From an uncultured Oscillospiraceae bacterium (GTDB lineage: Bacteria; Bacillota; Clostridia; Oscillospirales; Oscillospiraceae): a DNA stretch of 36,260 nt. How positions within the stretch are numbered: the stretch's first letter is position 1; each line of letters begins with the position of its first letter. The notes under the pieces are model-generated. The model saw only the letters and a list, made by a program, of their open reading frames with translations, was not told the DNA's origin and searched no databases. Below, in pieces: positions 16,680 to 25,128 of this stretch. The position numbers and the translations under genes were made by a program. Location: assembly GCA_934572325.1 (NCBI GenBank), contig CAKTKT010000014.1, positions 1 through 36,260 on the forward strand, in the 5' to 3' direction.

Positions 16680-17642
16680 TTACAGACCGTACCACACCAG
16701 CACAAGGCTGACGGCGGCGAGCGCCGTAACAACGGTCCAGTAGTATTTGAACACCTGCTCGATCCTCAGGCGGGCGGTCACGGCGTGGATGAGCGAGATG
16801 AACACCGCGACGATAACTGTGCACAGCGCGAAGAGGATCACGGCGTCGAGCGCAATGATGCCCGTGCCCACGCCGCCGAGAAAGAGCGCGGCGAAGAGGG
16901 AGGACATGGTGAGCAGCTTGACGGCGTGGGAGAGCTTGTACACCGCGAGCGGACCGCCGCTGTACTCGGCGAGGAGCCCCTCGCATATCTCCGTCTCCGC
17001 CTCGGCGGTGTCAAAGGGGTGGCTGCCGGTCTCGCCGGGGATGATGAGCAGCAGCGCGAGCGCGGCGGGGATGAGACTGGCGTGGGTGATGAGACTGCCG
17101 TGCTCAAGCTGCCATGCGGAGATGGCGGAGAACGAGAACGTCACATACTCCCCGCCCACGACCTTGCCGACCGCAAGCAGCACCAGCACGAGCGGCAGCT
17201 CGCACGAGATGACCGTGACCATCTCGCGGCTGAGACCGACCCCGGCGTAGGGCGAGGCTGTCGCCGCGCCGCCGAGCATCACGGACATCGCGGGGATGAG
17301 CAGCAGGTACAGGATAACGATAAGATCCGCCATGCCGGAGAACGCCGCCCAGCCGTGGATGGGGATGAAAAGCTGCAAGACGACGAGCGCGGCAAGCCCC
17401 ACGAGGGGCGCGGCGAGAAACACGGTGCGGTTTGCGGCGGCGGGAACGATGGTCTCCTTGCCGCAGAGCTTGAAGAAATCGTAAAACGGCTGCAATATGG
17501 GCGGACCTACTCGCTTTTGCATACGCGCGACGAGCTTGCGGTCAATGCCGGCGAGCAGCAGACCCACCACAAAGCAGAACAGGAAGCCGGGGAAGATGAG
17601 GATATAGCCGAGATACTCAAGAGCAGTCAGAACCACTGTCAT
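16680..17642 (-). CDS. mbhM: NuoH-like membrane anchor subunit (MbhM/EchB type)
   Basis: Protein of 320 aa with eight or so transmembrane helices that anchors the hydrogenase arm to the membrane module, at the position of NuoH in complex I. Conserved features: ARMQKRVGPPILQPFYDFFKL near the N-terminus, PGETGSHPFDTAEAETEICEGLLAEYSG (the acidic loop facing the quinone-site region in NuoH) and several acidic residues in helices. ATG 17642 is chosen because AGGAGG is 8 bp upstream; a GTG at 17651 is inside the ribosome site. It lies 13 bp after the MrpD-like gene. Confidence 0.95.
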   Translation of the reverse strand: MTVVLTALEYLGYILIFPGFLFCFVVGLLLAGIDRKLVARMQKRVGPPILQPFYDFFKLCGKETIVPAAANRTVFLAAPLVGLAALVVLQLFIPIHGWAAFSGMADLIVILYLLLIPAMSVMLGGAATASPYAGVGLSREMVTVISCELPLVLVLLAVGKVVGGEYVTFSFSAISAWQLEHGSLITHASLIPAALALLLIIPGETGSHPFDTAEAETEICEGLLAEYSGGPLAVYKLSHAVKLLTMSSLFAALFLGGVGTGIIALDAVILFALCTVIVAVFISLIHAVTARLRIEQVFKYYWTVVTALAAVSLVLVWYGL

Positions 17643-17655
17643 TATTCCCACCTCC

Positions 17656-19581
17656 TTAAAGAACTATCTGGATGAACACTATCGCAAGCCCCAGCGCGGC
17701 AGCCGCCCACAGCGCGTAGTCATTGACAACGCCGGAGTGCAGCCGGTGCATGAAGCCGAAATAGTGCCGCCAGTTGTGCTTGAAGCCCCAGAAGAGGTCT
17801 CCTCCGCCGACCTGGGAGAATTTGCTGCGCTCGCCGCCGAAGAAGAGATCGTACTTTGCCTCCACGGCCGCGCCCTTATTCTCGCTGACGCAGTCATAGC
17901 GCGAGGAGAGGGCGACGATGGTGATGGCGAGCAGCGCGATGCACAGGATGAGCAGCCACGACACGGGACTCCAATAGCCCACCGCCGAGAACGACACGAC
18001 CGCGACGGACGGGAAGCTCTCGCCCATGACGGAGGCGGCGTAGCCCGTGCCCATCATGGCGTCGATATACTGCACGGCGGAGAACGCGGCGCGGGTGGCA
18101 GGCTCGGTGAGACAGCGCGTGACGAGACTGGGGAAAAGCCCGGTGACGACGCACAGAAGCGCGAAGATGCACATTGCGATTATCATGCTGGGCTTTGCTT
18201 CCTTCACGTTCTCGTATTTTGCCGGCAGCCTGCCGAAGAACACGGACTGGCTGACCTTGACAAAGGAGGCGAGCGTCAAAACCGAGGTGATGAGCGCGAT
18301 GACGGTGACGAGCAGATACCCGATGTTGCCGGTCTCCGCCGCCTTTTCGTATGTCGCCTGATACACCATCCACTTTGAGGCGAAGCCGTTGAACGGGGGC
18401 AGCCCGCTGATGGAGAACGCGCCCACGAGGAACAGCCCCGTCGTCCACGGCATTCTCTTTGAAAGCCCGCCCAGCTCGTCGAGGTTGGTGGTGCCCGTCT
18501 CATAGAGCACCGCGCCCGCAGAGAGGAACAAAAGCCCCTTGAAGAGCGTGTGGTTCATGGCGTGGTAGAGTCCGGCGGAGAAGCCGAGCCCCGTGCACAG
18601 CCCCACCGCCGCCAGCACGTAGCCGATCTGCGAAATGCTGTGGAACGCGAGCAGGCGCTTGAAGTCATGCTGTGCCAGCGCCATGGTCACGCACACGAAC
18701 ATACTCACCGAGCCCACGAACACGAGCAAGAACTGGAACGAGCCCAGCCCCATGGTCTGGAACAGGAAGTATGTAAGGCGGATGATGCCGTAAATACCGG
18801 ACTTCGTCAGCACGCCGGAGATGAGCACCGAGATGGACGCGGGAGCCGCGCCGTGCGCGTCAGCCGCGAGCGGGTGGAACGGCACAATGAACGCCTTCGT
18901 GGAAAAGCCGATGAACAAAAGCGCAAAGGCGAGCTTGGAGCTGCTGTTGAAATCGCCGGGGACGAGCGCGGAGAGCTGGGCGAAGTTGAGGGTGTGCGTC
19001 TGCGCATAGAGGAGGATGATGCCGATGAGTATGCACGTCGAGCCCATGCACCCCACGACGAGGTACTTGAACGCCGCCTCCAGCGCACCGAACGCCCTGT
19101 TGCGGAACGCCGTCAGCGCGACCGCCGCAAAGGTGAGGATCTCCACCATGATGAACATATTGAAGATGTCGCCCGAGAGCACAAGACCGATAACGCCGCC
19201 GGAGAGCATGAGGAAGAGCGTATAGTACTGCGGGACGTTGTCGTCGTGATCCATGTATTGCAGCGAGTATATGCCCGACACGAACACCGCCGTCGAGATC
19301 AGAAGCCCGAAGAACAGACTCAGAGCATCGACCTCGAGCGCGATGCCGATGGCATACCCGCCCGCGACGGAGCGCGAGCCCATCCAGTAGGCGATGATCT
19401 CACCGTTGAGGAAAACGGGCTTTATCAGCGCGATCATGCAGCCGAGCGACGCGGACACGGCGAGCACCGCCACGATGCTGCGCAACGCCTTTTTCTTCCC
19501 GAACATGACGATGAGGAACGCGCCCAGAAACAGCACCATTATCGAGTAGACAGGGAAGTGATGATAGTCGAAAAAGCTCAT
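17656..19581 (-). CDS. mbhH: Proton/sodium-conducting antiporter-like subunit (MrpD/NuoL-like; MbhH with an MbhI-like tail)
   Basis: Protein of 641 aa. The core (about 1-500) is the 14-helix NuoL/M/N-MrpA/D fold: the ELEVDALSLFF-type motif (ALEVDALSLFFGLLI), FIMVEILTFAAVAL carrying the conserved glutamate, AFKYL lysine helix, the lysine in GFSTKAFIVPFHPLAADAH, and AMNHTLFKGLLFLSAGAVL. The last ~120 residues add two helices joined by an amphipathic stretch (YDLFFGGERSKF ... HRLHSGVVNDYALW), resembling the separate small MbhI subunit of archaeal MBH, for which there is no separate gene here. It overlaps the MrpC-like gene by 4 bp (ATGA). Confidence 0.92.
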   Translation of the reverse strand: MSFFDYHHFPVYSIMVLFLGAFLIVMFGKKKALRSIVAVLAVSASLGCMIALIKPVFLNGEIIAYWMGSRSVAGGYAIGIALEVDALSLFFGLLISTAVFVSGIYSLQYMDHDDNVPQYYTLFLMLSGGVIGLVLSGDIFNMFIMVEILTFAAVALTAFRNRAFGALEAAFKYLVVGCMGSTCILIGIILLYAQTHTLNFAQLSALVPGDFNSSSKLAFALLFIGFSTKAFIVPFHPLAADAHGAAPASISVLISGVLTKSGIYGIIRLTYFLFQTMGLGSFQFLLVFVGSVSMFVCVTMALAQHDFKRLLAFHSISQIGYVLAAVGLCTGLGFSAGLYHAMNHTLFKGLLFLSAGAVLYETGTTNLDELGGLSKRMPWTTGLFLVGAFSISGLPPFNGFASKWMVYQATYEKAAETGNIGYLLVTVIALITSVLTLASFVKVSQSVFFGRLPAKYENVKEAKPSMIIAMCIFALLCVVTGLFPSLVTRCLTEPATRAAFSAVQYIDAMMGTGYAASVMGESFPSVAVVSFSAVGYWSPVSWLLILCIALLAITIVALSSRYDCVSENKGAAVEAKYDLFFGGERSKFSQVGGGDLFWGFKHNWRHYFGFMHRLHSGVVNDYALWAAAALGLAIVFIQIVL

Positions 19582-19928
19582 CCTCTCAGCCTCCTTATCT
19601 CTCTGGTGTCAAGCGTGCCGTAGCTCTCCTCAAGCTTTATCACGAGCGAGAGGGACATCGCCGTGACGCACGCGCCTATGACGATGCTCGTCAGCGTGAG
19701 CGCCTGCGGGATGGGATCGACAAAATAGCTCGCAGGGGTCAGCTCGCCCGCGGTGAAGATGGGGGCGGTGCCGCCGGGGTTGAAGCCGACGGAGATTATA
19801 AGCAGATTGACGCCGTAATCGCAGATGCCGAGACCTATGACGGTCTTGACAAGGTTATACTTCGTGATTATCGTGTAAAAGCCGAGCGCGATGAGGAAGA
19901 AAGACGCGATGTAGTTGAAAGTTATCAT
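19578..19928 (-). CDS. mbhG: MrpC/NuoK-like antiporter subunit (MbhG)
   Basis: Protein of 116 aa with three transmembrane helices of the NuoK/MnhC fold: FLIALGFYTIITKYNLVKTVIGLGICDYGVNLLI split over helices 1-2, and DPIPQALTLTSIVIGACVTAMSLSLV, the family signature, in helix 3. ATG 19928 is preferred over GTG 19937 because GAGGTG lies at the proper distance. In Mrp and MBH it packs beside the MrpD-like subunit and takes part in ion translocation. It lies 10 bp after the MnhB-like gene and overlaps the next by 4 bp. Confidence 0.95.
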   Translation of the reverse strand: MITFNYIASFFLIALGFYTIITKYNLVKTVIGLGICDYGVNLLIISVGFNPGGTAPIFTAGELTPASYFVDPIPQALTLTSIVIGACVTAMSLSLVIKLEESYGTLDTREIRRLRG

Positions 19929-19938
19929 ATCGTGCACC

Positions 19939-20403
19939 TCATTTCCTGCTGCCCGCGTCCTTGGCGGACAGAAGCCCCAGCATGGTGAGCGACAGCGCCG
20001 CGATACCGGTGAACACCTTCATGCCGACGGTCAGGTTCATCCACAAAACGGTACCGGAGCTGAAAAGCTCGCCGATATTGCCCTGATAATAGAGGACGTT
20101 CTGACAGAAGTTCACGCCGCACACGACGCCCAGCATTGCAAGCGCGATATACAGGATGGAGGCAAAGCCCTCCGAGTCGTGCATGAGGCGCGGACTGATG
20201 GCGCGGCAGGTCGTCTCGTACCCGTGACCGAGATAGATGAGTATGATGACCGCGACGACGAGCACGCCGCCCTGAAAGCCGCCGCCGGGGGAGAGGTGCC
20301 CGTGAAGAATGAGGTAGAACACGTACACCAGCGTCAGCGGCAGCACCATGTCACAGCCGCAGCGCTGTATGACGCGCTTGATGACGATGTTGTCATTTTT
20401 CAT
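19939..20403 (-). CDS. mbhF: MnhB-domain antiporter subunit (MrpB-like, MbhF)
   Basis: Protein of 154 aa, four transmembrane helices. The MnhB signature VYVFYLILHGHLSPGGGFQGGVLVVAVII is present in the first half, followed by a second helical pair (ASILYIALAMLGVVCG; MKVFTGIAALSLTMLGLL). Part of the Mrp-like sodium/proton module. Its start overlaps the end of the MbhE-like gene by 11 bp. Confidence 0.94.
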   Translation of the reverse strand: MKNDNIVIKRVIQRCGCDMVLPLTLVYVFYLILHGHLSPGGGFQGGVLVVAVIILIYLGHGYETTCRAISPRLMHDSEGFASILYIALAMLGVVCGVNFCQNVLYYQGNIGELFSSGTVLWMNLTVGMKVFTGIAALSLTMLGLLSAKDAGSRK

Positions 20404-20764
20404 TTTGACCGTCCTCCTCCTTTTTCGTTTCTTTTGTGCTGCTGTATATTATGACGGAAGAGCCGGCGACCGCAGTGATGAGGATGAACGCCTCGCCCAT
20501 GGTGTCGTAGCCGCGGAAGTCAAAGACTATGGAGGTGACGTCGTTGACGGCATGGGTGCGCTCAAGGTTCTGCTGCACTATCGCGCCCGCCGCGCCATCG
20601 ACGTTCGTGTCGTCGTAGGCGGAGGGGTCCTGCTGCAGCTCGTACACCGACTTGGAGGCGGTGCGCCCGTCATAGGTGCGGGGCATGGCGGACATGGTCA
20701 CGCTGGCGTACACCCCGGCGAAGAGGAAGACGCCCAGCGACATCCACGTGAGAAATTTCTTCAT
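20393..20764 (-). CDS. mbhE: MbhE-like subunit (MrpA C-terminal-like)
   Basis: Protein of 123 aa. An N-terminal helix (MKKFLTWMSLGVFLFAGVYASV), an extracytoplasmic loop of about 60 residues, the conserved VNDVTSIVFDFRGYDTMGEAFILITAVAGSS and a Lys/Glu-rich tail match hydrogen-evolving membrane hydrogenase subunit E, equivalent to the C-terminal part of MrpA. The RGYDTLGE-type motif is the best marker. It overlaps MbhD by 4 bp and MbhF by 11 bp, so all three are coupled. Confidence 0.92.
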   Translation of the reverse strand: MKKFLTWMSLGVFLFAGVYASVTMSAMPRTYDGRTASKSVYELQQDPSAYDDTNVDGAAGAIVQQNLERTHAVNDVTSIVFDFRGYDTMGEAFILITAVAGSSVIIYSSTKETKKEEDGQNEK

Positions 20765-21015
20765 TCGTCGTGACCTCCTCTTATCTTCTTGAGGGTGACG
20801 ATGAATATCAGCGGGCTGAGCGCCGCGCCGACCGCCGCCTCGGATATGGCGACGTCGGGCGCGTGCAGCAGCAGAAACGTCGCCGCGGCGAAGATGCCGG
20901 TCATGCCGAGGGCGATGACGGAGCTGAGCAGCTTCTCGCTCGCGCTCGCCACGAGCGCGGACACGATGATGCCCGACACCGCGAGGACGTTGAGGACAAT
21001 AAGCAGATTACTCAT
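20761..21015 (-). CDS. mbhD: DUF4040 subunit (MbhD)
   Basis: Small 84-aa membrane protein with two to three helices. The pattern LSSVIALGMTGIFAAATFLLLHAPDVAISEAAVGAAL is the DUF4040 signature found in MbhD and in the middle of MrpA; the conserved DVA and EAAVG acidic residues are present. In MrpA this segment is fused to neighbouring domains, whereas MBH-type hydrogenases encode it separately, as here. RBS AGGAGGG; overlaps at both ends with neighbours. Confidence 0.95.
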   Translation of the reverse strand: MSNLLIVLNVLAVSGIIVSALVASASEKLLSSVIALGMTGIFAAATFLLLHAPDVAISEAAVGAALSPLIFIVTLKKIRGGHDE

Positions 21016-21349
21016 CGAAATCCCTCCTGTAGTCGTCAGTCTCCATTTCCTTATCCGGACGTATGCCCGCCTGATACGCGCCCTTGGCGATGGCGTGCGC
21101 GCCGACGGGGTTCGTCACGAGCACGAGCGCCACGAGCACGCAGATCTTCACGGCGGTGGAGGGGGCGTGCATGACGAATACGGCGTACAGCAGCGCGCCG
21201 AGCCCCACGCCTATAACGCCCATCGTGGTGATGCAGGTGCTCGCCTGCATACGCGAGAACGTGTCCGGCATTTTCAGTATGCCCAGCGTTCCGGCGAGGG
21301 CGAAGAACGCGCCCACGGCGATGAGAACGTCAATTGCGATCCTCAGCAT
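21008..21349 (-). CDS. mbhC: MrpG/MnhG-like antiporter subunit (MbhC)
   Basis: Protein of 113 aa with three helices. GTLGILKMPDTFSRMQASTCITTMGVIGVGLGAL and ALVLVTNPVGAHAIAKGAY are the MnhG/PhaG motifs. ATG 21349 is chosen since GGGAGG lies 9-10 bp upstream; the upstream ATG 21373 lies inside the MrpF-like gene. It overlaps that gene by 20 bp and MbhD by 8 bp. Confidence 0.95.
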   Translation of the reverse strand: MLRIAIDVLIAVGAFFALAGTLGILKMPDTFSRMQASTCITTMGVIGVGLGALLYAVFVMHAPSTAVKICVLVALVLVTNPVGAHAIAKGAYQAGIRPDKEMETDDYRRDFDE

Positions 21350-21611
21350 GGCTGATCCACCTCCCCTTGTCAAGATACCCGCCGACGAGCATGGTGTTGA
21401 TGATGCCGAGCATCGCGCTGATGATGGCGATGTCGAGATATATGCCCCTGCCGGAGAACAGCGAGAAGAGCACCAGCGCGCAGGACATACATATGTCAGC
21501 CGCGTCCGAGGCGACCATGCGGTCAGCCGCGGTCGGACCCTTTACGAGCCGGTAGACGTTCATCAGCCCCAGCAGCCCGAAAATGACGGCAAAAATGAGA
21601 AGATCGCTCAT
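21330..21611 (-). CDS. mbhB: MrpF/MnhF-like antiporter subunit (MbhB)
   Basis: Protein of 93 aa with three helices and the family motif YRLVKGPTAADRMVASD after helix 1, then ISAMLGIINTMLVGGYLDKG in helix 3. The start ATG 21611 has AGGAGG 8 bp upstream; ATG 21617 and 21632 are less well placed. It overlaps the MrpE-like stop by 4 bp. Membrane module component of the hydrogenase. Confidence 0.94.
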   Translation of the reverse strand: MSDLLIFAVIFGLLGLMNVYRLVKGPTAADRMVASDAADICMSCALVLFSLFSGRGIYLDIAIISAMLGIINTMLVGGYLDKGRWISHAEDRN

Positions 21612-22126
21612 TTCCATACCCTCCTCAGCCATTTTTCCATTGTGCCCTTGATGATGCTGCCCGCCTCCTCGCCGTCGGCGGTCACGTCTATCCAGTGCAC
21701 GTAGTAGTACGTCTGCCCGTCCTGCTCGGCGATCTCCATGGTTATGGTGCCGGGGGTGAGCGTGATGCAGTTGGCAAGCTGCGCCTGAGCGTAGTCGCCC
21801 TCAAGCTCCACCGGTATCTTCACGATGCCGGGGTTGACCCTGCGGCAGCCGCCGTAGCAGCGCTTTGCCATATCCCAGTTCGCCTTCACAAGCTCCCAGA
21901 AGAAGATGATGCAGGAGTAGAAAAGACCGGTGAAGAGCCGAACGGGGTTGAAGAACCTGAACGCCTTTTCATGGATGAAGAATTTCGCCGAGAAGAGCGC
22001 CACGGCGAGACTCACGACCGCTCCGGCGATAAGCTCCTGCGCGGAAAAGCTCCACGTCAGCAGCAGCCAGAAGCCGAAGCATAAAACAAAGGTGCTCAGT
22101 ACAGCGGGGAAAGTTGTTTTTTGCAA
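21608..22126 (-). CDS. mbhA: MrpE/MnhE-like antiporter subunit (MbhA)
   Basis: Protein of 172 aa. Two or three N-terminal helices (about 5-75) are followed by a cytosolic domain with the MnhE motifs NPGIVKIPVELEGDYAQAQLANCITLTPGTITMEI and YYYVHWIDV. TTG 22126 appears to be the start, with AGGAGAGG about 10 bp upstream. The gene is 80 bp after hypA, the largest gap inside the structural operon, and that gap contains a short GC-rich stretch but no clear promoter. Confidence 0.93.
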   Translation of the reverse strand: MQKTTFPAVLSTFVLCFGFWLLLTWSFSAQELIAGAVVSLAVALFSAKFFIHEKAFRFFNPVRLFTGLFYSCIIFFWELVKANWDMAKRCYGGCRRVNPGIVKIPVELEGDYAQAQLANCITLTPGTITMEIAEQDGQTYYYVHWIDVTADGEEAGSIIKGTMEKWLRRVWK

Positions 22127-22206
22127 GAGAAAACCTCTCCTTTCTCTGGCGCGGGGCAGACGGCGCGAACCGCCCGTGCCCCTGCCGTTAAATATTAAAG
22201 GGGTGT

Positions 22207-22548
22207 TTATTCGACCTTGAGACTCTCGACATAGAATTCCCGCCCGCGCGTCATTTTCAGCGCCGTGCCGCCGCAGTGCGGGCAGCGCGCGCTTTTGCGC
22301 TCCACCGCGCCCGCATAGCCGCAGTCAGGACACGAAAACTCGCTCTCCGGCACGGCGAACTCAAGTGCCGCGCCCTCCGCGGGCGTTCCAGCCGCGGCGA
22401 GGGGGAAAAGCTCCTCCAGACACTCCGGCACGATGCCGGAGTATTCGCCGACGCTGAGCGTCACGGCGAGCACGCGCGTGAAGCGCTGCGCCGACGCCTC
22501 GCGGGAGATTATGTCGATAATGCCCTTTGCAATGGCAAGCTCATGCAT
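22207..22548 (-). CDS. hypA: Hydrogenase nickel metallochaperone HypA
   Basis: Protein of 113 aa. MHELAIAKGIID carries the Met1-His2-Glu3 nickel ligands of HypA, and two CxxC motifs (CPDCG, CPHCG) form the zinc site. It inserts nickel into the hydrogenase large subunit, normally with the GTPase HypB. It sits immediately after its target, the large-subunit gene (9 bp), rather than with the other hyp genes. The C-terminus REFYVESLKVE is typical. No hypB is present in the window. Confidence 0.96.
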   Translation of the reverse strand: MHELAIAKGIIDIISREASAQRFTRVLAVTLSVGEYSGIVPECLEELFPLAAAGTPAEGAALEFAVPESEFSCPDCGYAGAVERKSARCPHCGGTALKMTRGREFYVESLKVE

Positions 22549-22557
22549 ACGCCGCGC

Positions 22558-23640
22558 TCACCTGTCCAGACAGCTAAAGCACGGGTCTATGCTGGCGATG
22601 ATGAGCCCTGCGTCCGCCACGGTGTTGCCGCGCAGCATGAACGGCACGGTGGGGGTGGTCTTGTAGCTGGGAACGTGGATGCTGACGCGGTGGTTGTTGA
22701 AGCCGCCGCTGCCCACGACCATGTAGCTGAGCTGACCGCGCGGCGCCTCGTGGCGCGTGACCGCCATGCCCTCCTTTATCTTTATGAGCTTGCTGCCGAG
22801 GTTTATCGGACCTGCCGGCAGCTTTTCCAGCGCCTGCTCGATTATCTTTATGCTCTCATAGCATTCGAGCGCGCGCACGACGACGCGGGCGAACACGTCT
22901 CCGCTGTCAACGACGGGGATGTCAAAATCGAAGTCGGGATACGCGGAGTACGGCGCGTCGCGGCGCACGTCTATCTTCACGCCGGAGGCGCGCGCGTGCG
23001 GACCCACCGCGCCCATGCGCAGCGCGTCCTCCCTCGGCAGCGCGCCAACGCCCTTTGTGCGCAGGGCGACGGTCTTGTCGTTGAGGACAATCTCGACGAT
23101 CCTGTCCATCGGGGCTTTGAGCTTCTCCATTCCGGCGAGGATCTCCGCCTTCAGACTGTCGTCAATGTCGCGGCGCGAGCCGCCGATAGTGACCATCGCG
23201 TAGTTGACGCGGTTGCCGCTGAGCTTTTCGAGAAGATCCATTATGATCTCGCGCACATCCCAGATGTGCATGAAAAGGCTGTCGTGCCCGATGATGTGGC
23301 ACGCGATGCCCATCCACAGAAAGTGCGAGTGCAGCCGCTCCAGCTCTGCGGTTATCACGCGGATATACTCCCCGCGCGCAGGAACCTCCACGCCGTTTAT
23401 CGCCTCGACCGCCATGGCGTAGGTCAGCGCGTGCGAGTGCGAGCAGATGCCGCACACGCGCTCGACCAGCACGAGCGTCTGAATGGCGTTGCGCTCGGTC
23501 GCCAGCTTTTCGATGCCGCGGTGGTTGTAGCCGACAAAGACCTCCGCATCCTTTATGACCTCGCCCTCGGTGACGAGATTCGCGTGTATCGGCTCCTCCA
23601 GCGCGGGATGGTACGGACCTATGGGAACAATATAGCTCAT
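22558..23640 (-). CDS. mbhL: [NiFe] hydrogenase large subunit, group 4 (MbhL/EchE, NuoD-like)
   Basis: Protein of 360 aa carrying the Ni-Fe(CN)2CO site that makes H2. Both cysteine pairs are intact: C63/C66 in RVCGICSHSH and C354/C357 in DPCFSC, which separates it from NuoD and from Mbx/Mbs sulfur-reducing relatives. It ends three residues after the last cysteine (LDR), so the C-terminal extension cut off by HycI/HyaD-type proteases in many hydrogenases is absent. NHRGIEK and RLHSHFLWMG are conserved group 4 motifs. Overlaps the NuoC-like gene by 4 bp. Confidence 0.96.
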   Translation of the reverse strand: MSYIVPIGPYHPALEEPIHANLVTEGEVIKDAEVFVGYNHRGIEKLATERNAIQTLVLVERVCGICSHSHALTYAMAVEAINGVEVPARGEYIRVITAELERLHSHFLWMGIACHIIGHDSLFMHIWDVREIIMDLLEKLSGNRVNYAMVTIGGSRRDIDDSLKAEILAGMEKLKAPMDRIVEIVLNDKTVALRTKGVGALPREDALRMGAVGPHARASGVKIDVRRDAPYSAYPDFDFDIPVVDSGDVFARVVVRALECYESIKIIEQALEKLPAGPINLGSKLIKIKEGMAVTRHEAPRGQLSYMVVGSGGFNNHRVSIHVPSYKTTPTVPFMLRGNTVADAGLIIASIDPCFSCLDR

Positions 23641-24041
23641 TTGTTCTGCGCCTCCTGCCCTGCGTTCTTTTCCACCAGCTCCTTGAGCGGCGTCACCATT
23701 ATCTGACCCTTGCCCTGCGTTTCCAGCATATCCTCCGGTAGGAACAGACGCTTTGAAACGTCAAGCCCCTCAAACTCCAGACCGAACAGCTCGTTGAGCT
23801 CGCGCTCGGGCCATTCCGCCGCCGTGTCGTACACCGGCGCGATAGACGGCAGCACCGTCTCTCCCACGACGTGGTACGACTCAACGGCGGGATCGACGGC
23901 GTAGTCGTAAGACACGTCCATCCGCCCGTCCTTGTCGATGAAGCCGTGGATCATCACAAGGTACCTGCCCTCGCGGCGCATACGCTCCGCCGTGGGCACG
24001 ACGTCGCCTTTGGAGATGTCGAACCTTCTGTACTCCTGCAT
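23637..24041 (-). CDS. mbhK: NuoC-like hydrogenase subunit (MbhK/EchD type)
   Basis: Protein of 134 aa of the complex I 30-kDa (NuoC) family, a soluble scaffold beside the large subunit. The WPERELNELFGLEFEGL stretch matches the family signature (ERE-x-ELFG-x-x-F-x-G), with KRLFLPEDM after it. ATG 24041 is chosen over ATG 24062 because AGGTGA lies about 10 bp upstream. It starts the structural part of the operon, 76 bp after hypE. Confidence 0.92.
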   Translation of the reverse strand: MQEYRRFDISKGDVVPTAERMRREGRYLVMIHGFIDKDGRMDVSYDYAVDPAVESYHVVGETVLPSIAPVYDTAAEWPERELNELFGLEFEGLDVSKRLFLPEDMLETQGKGQIMVTPLKELVEKNAGQEAQNK

Positions 24042-24090
24042 AACTTCAAAATCACCTCTCATCCAAAAATGAAAAATATTGCTTTTTATA

Positions 24091-24110
24091 TAAAAAACCG
24101 AAGTTTTTTA
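24091..24110 (-). promoter_or_regulatory. UUCG-loop hairpin between hypE and the structural genes
   Basis: On the minus strand TAAAAAAC-TTCG-GTTTTTTA forms a perfect 8-bp stem closed by the very stable C(UUCG)G tetraloop, 8 bp after the hypE stop and 50 bp before the NuoC-like start. It could be an RNA processing or stability element or weak terminator dividing hypCDE from the structural genes. Confidence 0.5.
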
Positions 24111-24117
24111 CGCTGTT

Positions 24118-25116
24118 TCAGCATATGCGCGGAAGCTGCGCGCCGGTGAGCTTTTGCAGTATCCGCCGCGCGGAGAACGCCGTGTCCGTCACGACGCGCC
24201 CGGGATAGTCCGCCGTGACCGTGCCGATGACGGCGGCGTCTCTGCCGGTATCGACGCTTCGCATCGCCGCGAGGGCGCGCTCGGCGTCCTCCGGCGCGAC
24301 GACGGCGACAAGCTTCCCCTCGTTCGCGCAGTAGAGCGCGTCCAGCCCCAGCATATCGCACGCCGCGCGGACCTCCCCTCGCACGGGGATGCTCGCCTCC
24401 CGCAGCTCTATGCCCAGCGCCGTGCCTTCAACAAACTCATTGAGCGTCGTCGCTACGCCGCCGCGCGTCGGGTCGCGCAGCACGCGCACCGCCGCGCCCG
24501 AGGAGAGCAGCGCCTCGCACAGCGCGTTCAGCGGCGCGCAGTCGGAGCGCAGCTCCCCCTGCATCATGCCGCTGCGCGCGAGCATGACCGCGGTGCCGTG
24601 GTCGCCGACGGTGCCGGAGACGAGCACCCTGTCGCCCGCGCGTATCGCGCGCGGCGAGAGCCCGGGGTATCTGAGAAAGCCGATGCCGGCGGTGTTGATG
24701 TAGAGCTTGTCGCCGCGCCCGCGCCCGACGACCTTCGTGTCGCCCGTGACGACGGCGACGCCAGCCGCGTCCGCCGCCGCGCGGATGGAGGCGACGACGC
24801 GCGCCAGCTCCGCCATGGCAAAGCCCTCTTCTATTATAAACGCACAGCTCAGGTACTTCGGCACTGCGCCGCACACGGCAAGATCGTTCACCGTGCCGCA
24901 TACGCTCAGCTTGCCGATGTCGCCGCCGGGGAAGAAGAGCGGATCGACGACGAAGCTGTCCGTGGAAAAGACGAGCCTTTCCGCGCCGTCCACTATCGCC
25001 CCGTCGCCCAGCTCACGAAGCTCTGGATTGTCCAGCGCGGGAACGAGCATCCCCTCAATGAGCTGAGCGGTCTTTTTCCCGCCGCTGCCGTAGTCAAGCG
25101 TGATAATATCGTCCAT
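24118..25116 (-). CDS. hypE: Hydrogenase maturation protein HypE
   Basis: Protein of 332 aa that, with HypF, converts carbamoyl on its C-terminal cysteine to thiocyanate, the source of the cyanide ligands of the Ni-Fe site. PurM-like ATP-binding fold with LDYGSGGKKTAQLI at the start, STDSFVVDPLFFPGGDIGKL, VTGDTKVV and RDPTRGGVATTLNEF. The C-terminus PRIC carries the essential terminal Cys. RBS GGAGAG; 12 bp after hypD. Confidence 0.97.
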   Translation of the reverse strand: MDDIITLDYGSGGKKTAQLIEGMLVPALDNPELRELGDGAIVDGAERLVFSTDSFVVDPLFFPGGDIGKLSVCGTVNDLAVCGAVPKYLSCAFIIEEGFAMAELARVVASIRAAADAAGVAVVTGDTKVVGRGRGDKLYINTAGIGFLRYPGLSPRAIRAGDRVLVSGTVGDHGTAVMLARSGMMQGELRSDCAPLNALCEALLSSGAAVRVLRDPTRGGVATTLNEFVEGTALGIELREASIPVRGEVRAACDMLGLDALYCANEGKLVAVVAPEDAERALAAMRSVDTGRDAAVIGTVTADYPGRVVTDTAFSARRILQKLTGAQLPRIC

Positions 25117-25128
25117 AGCTCTCCGACC

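Noticed and set aside
22558..24041. Possibility that the NuoD/NuoC-like genes are part of a respiratory complex I or a sulfur-reducing Mbs/Mbx complex
   Set aside because: The large subunit keeps both CxxC pairs for nickel, a hyp gene set surrounds it, and no NuoE/F/G genes are present.
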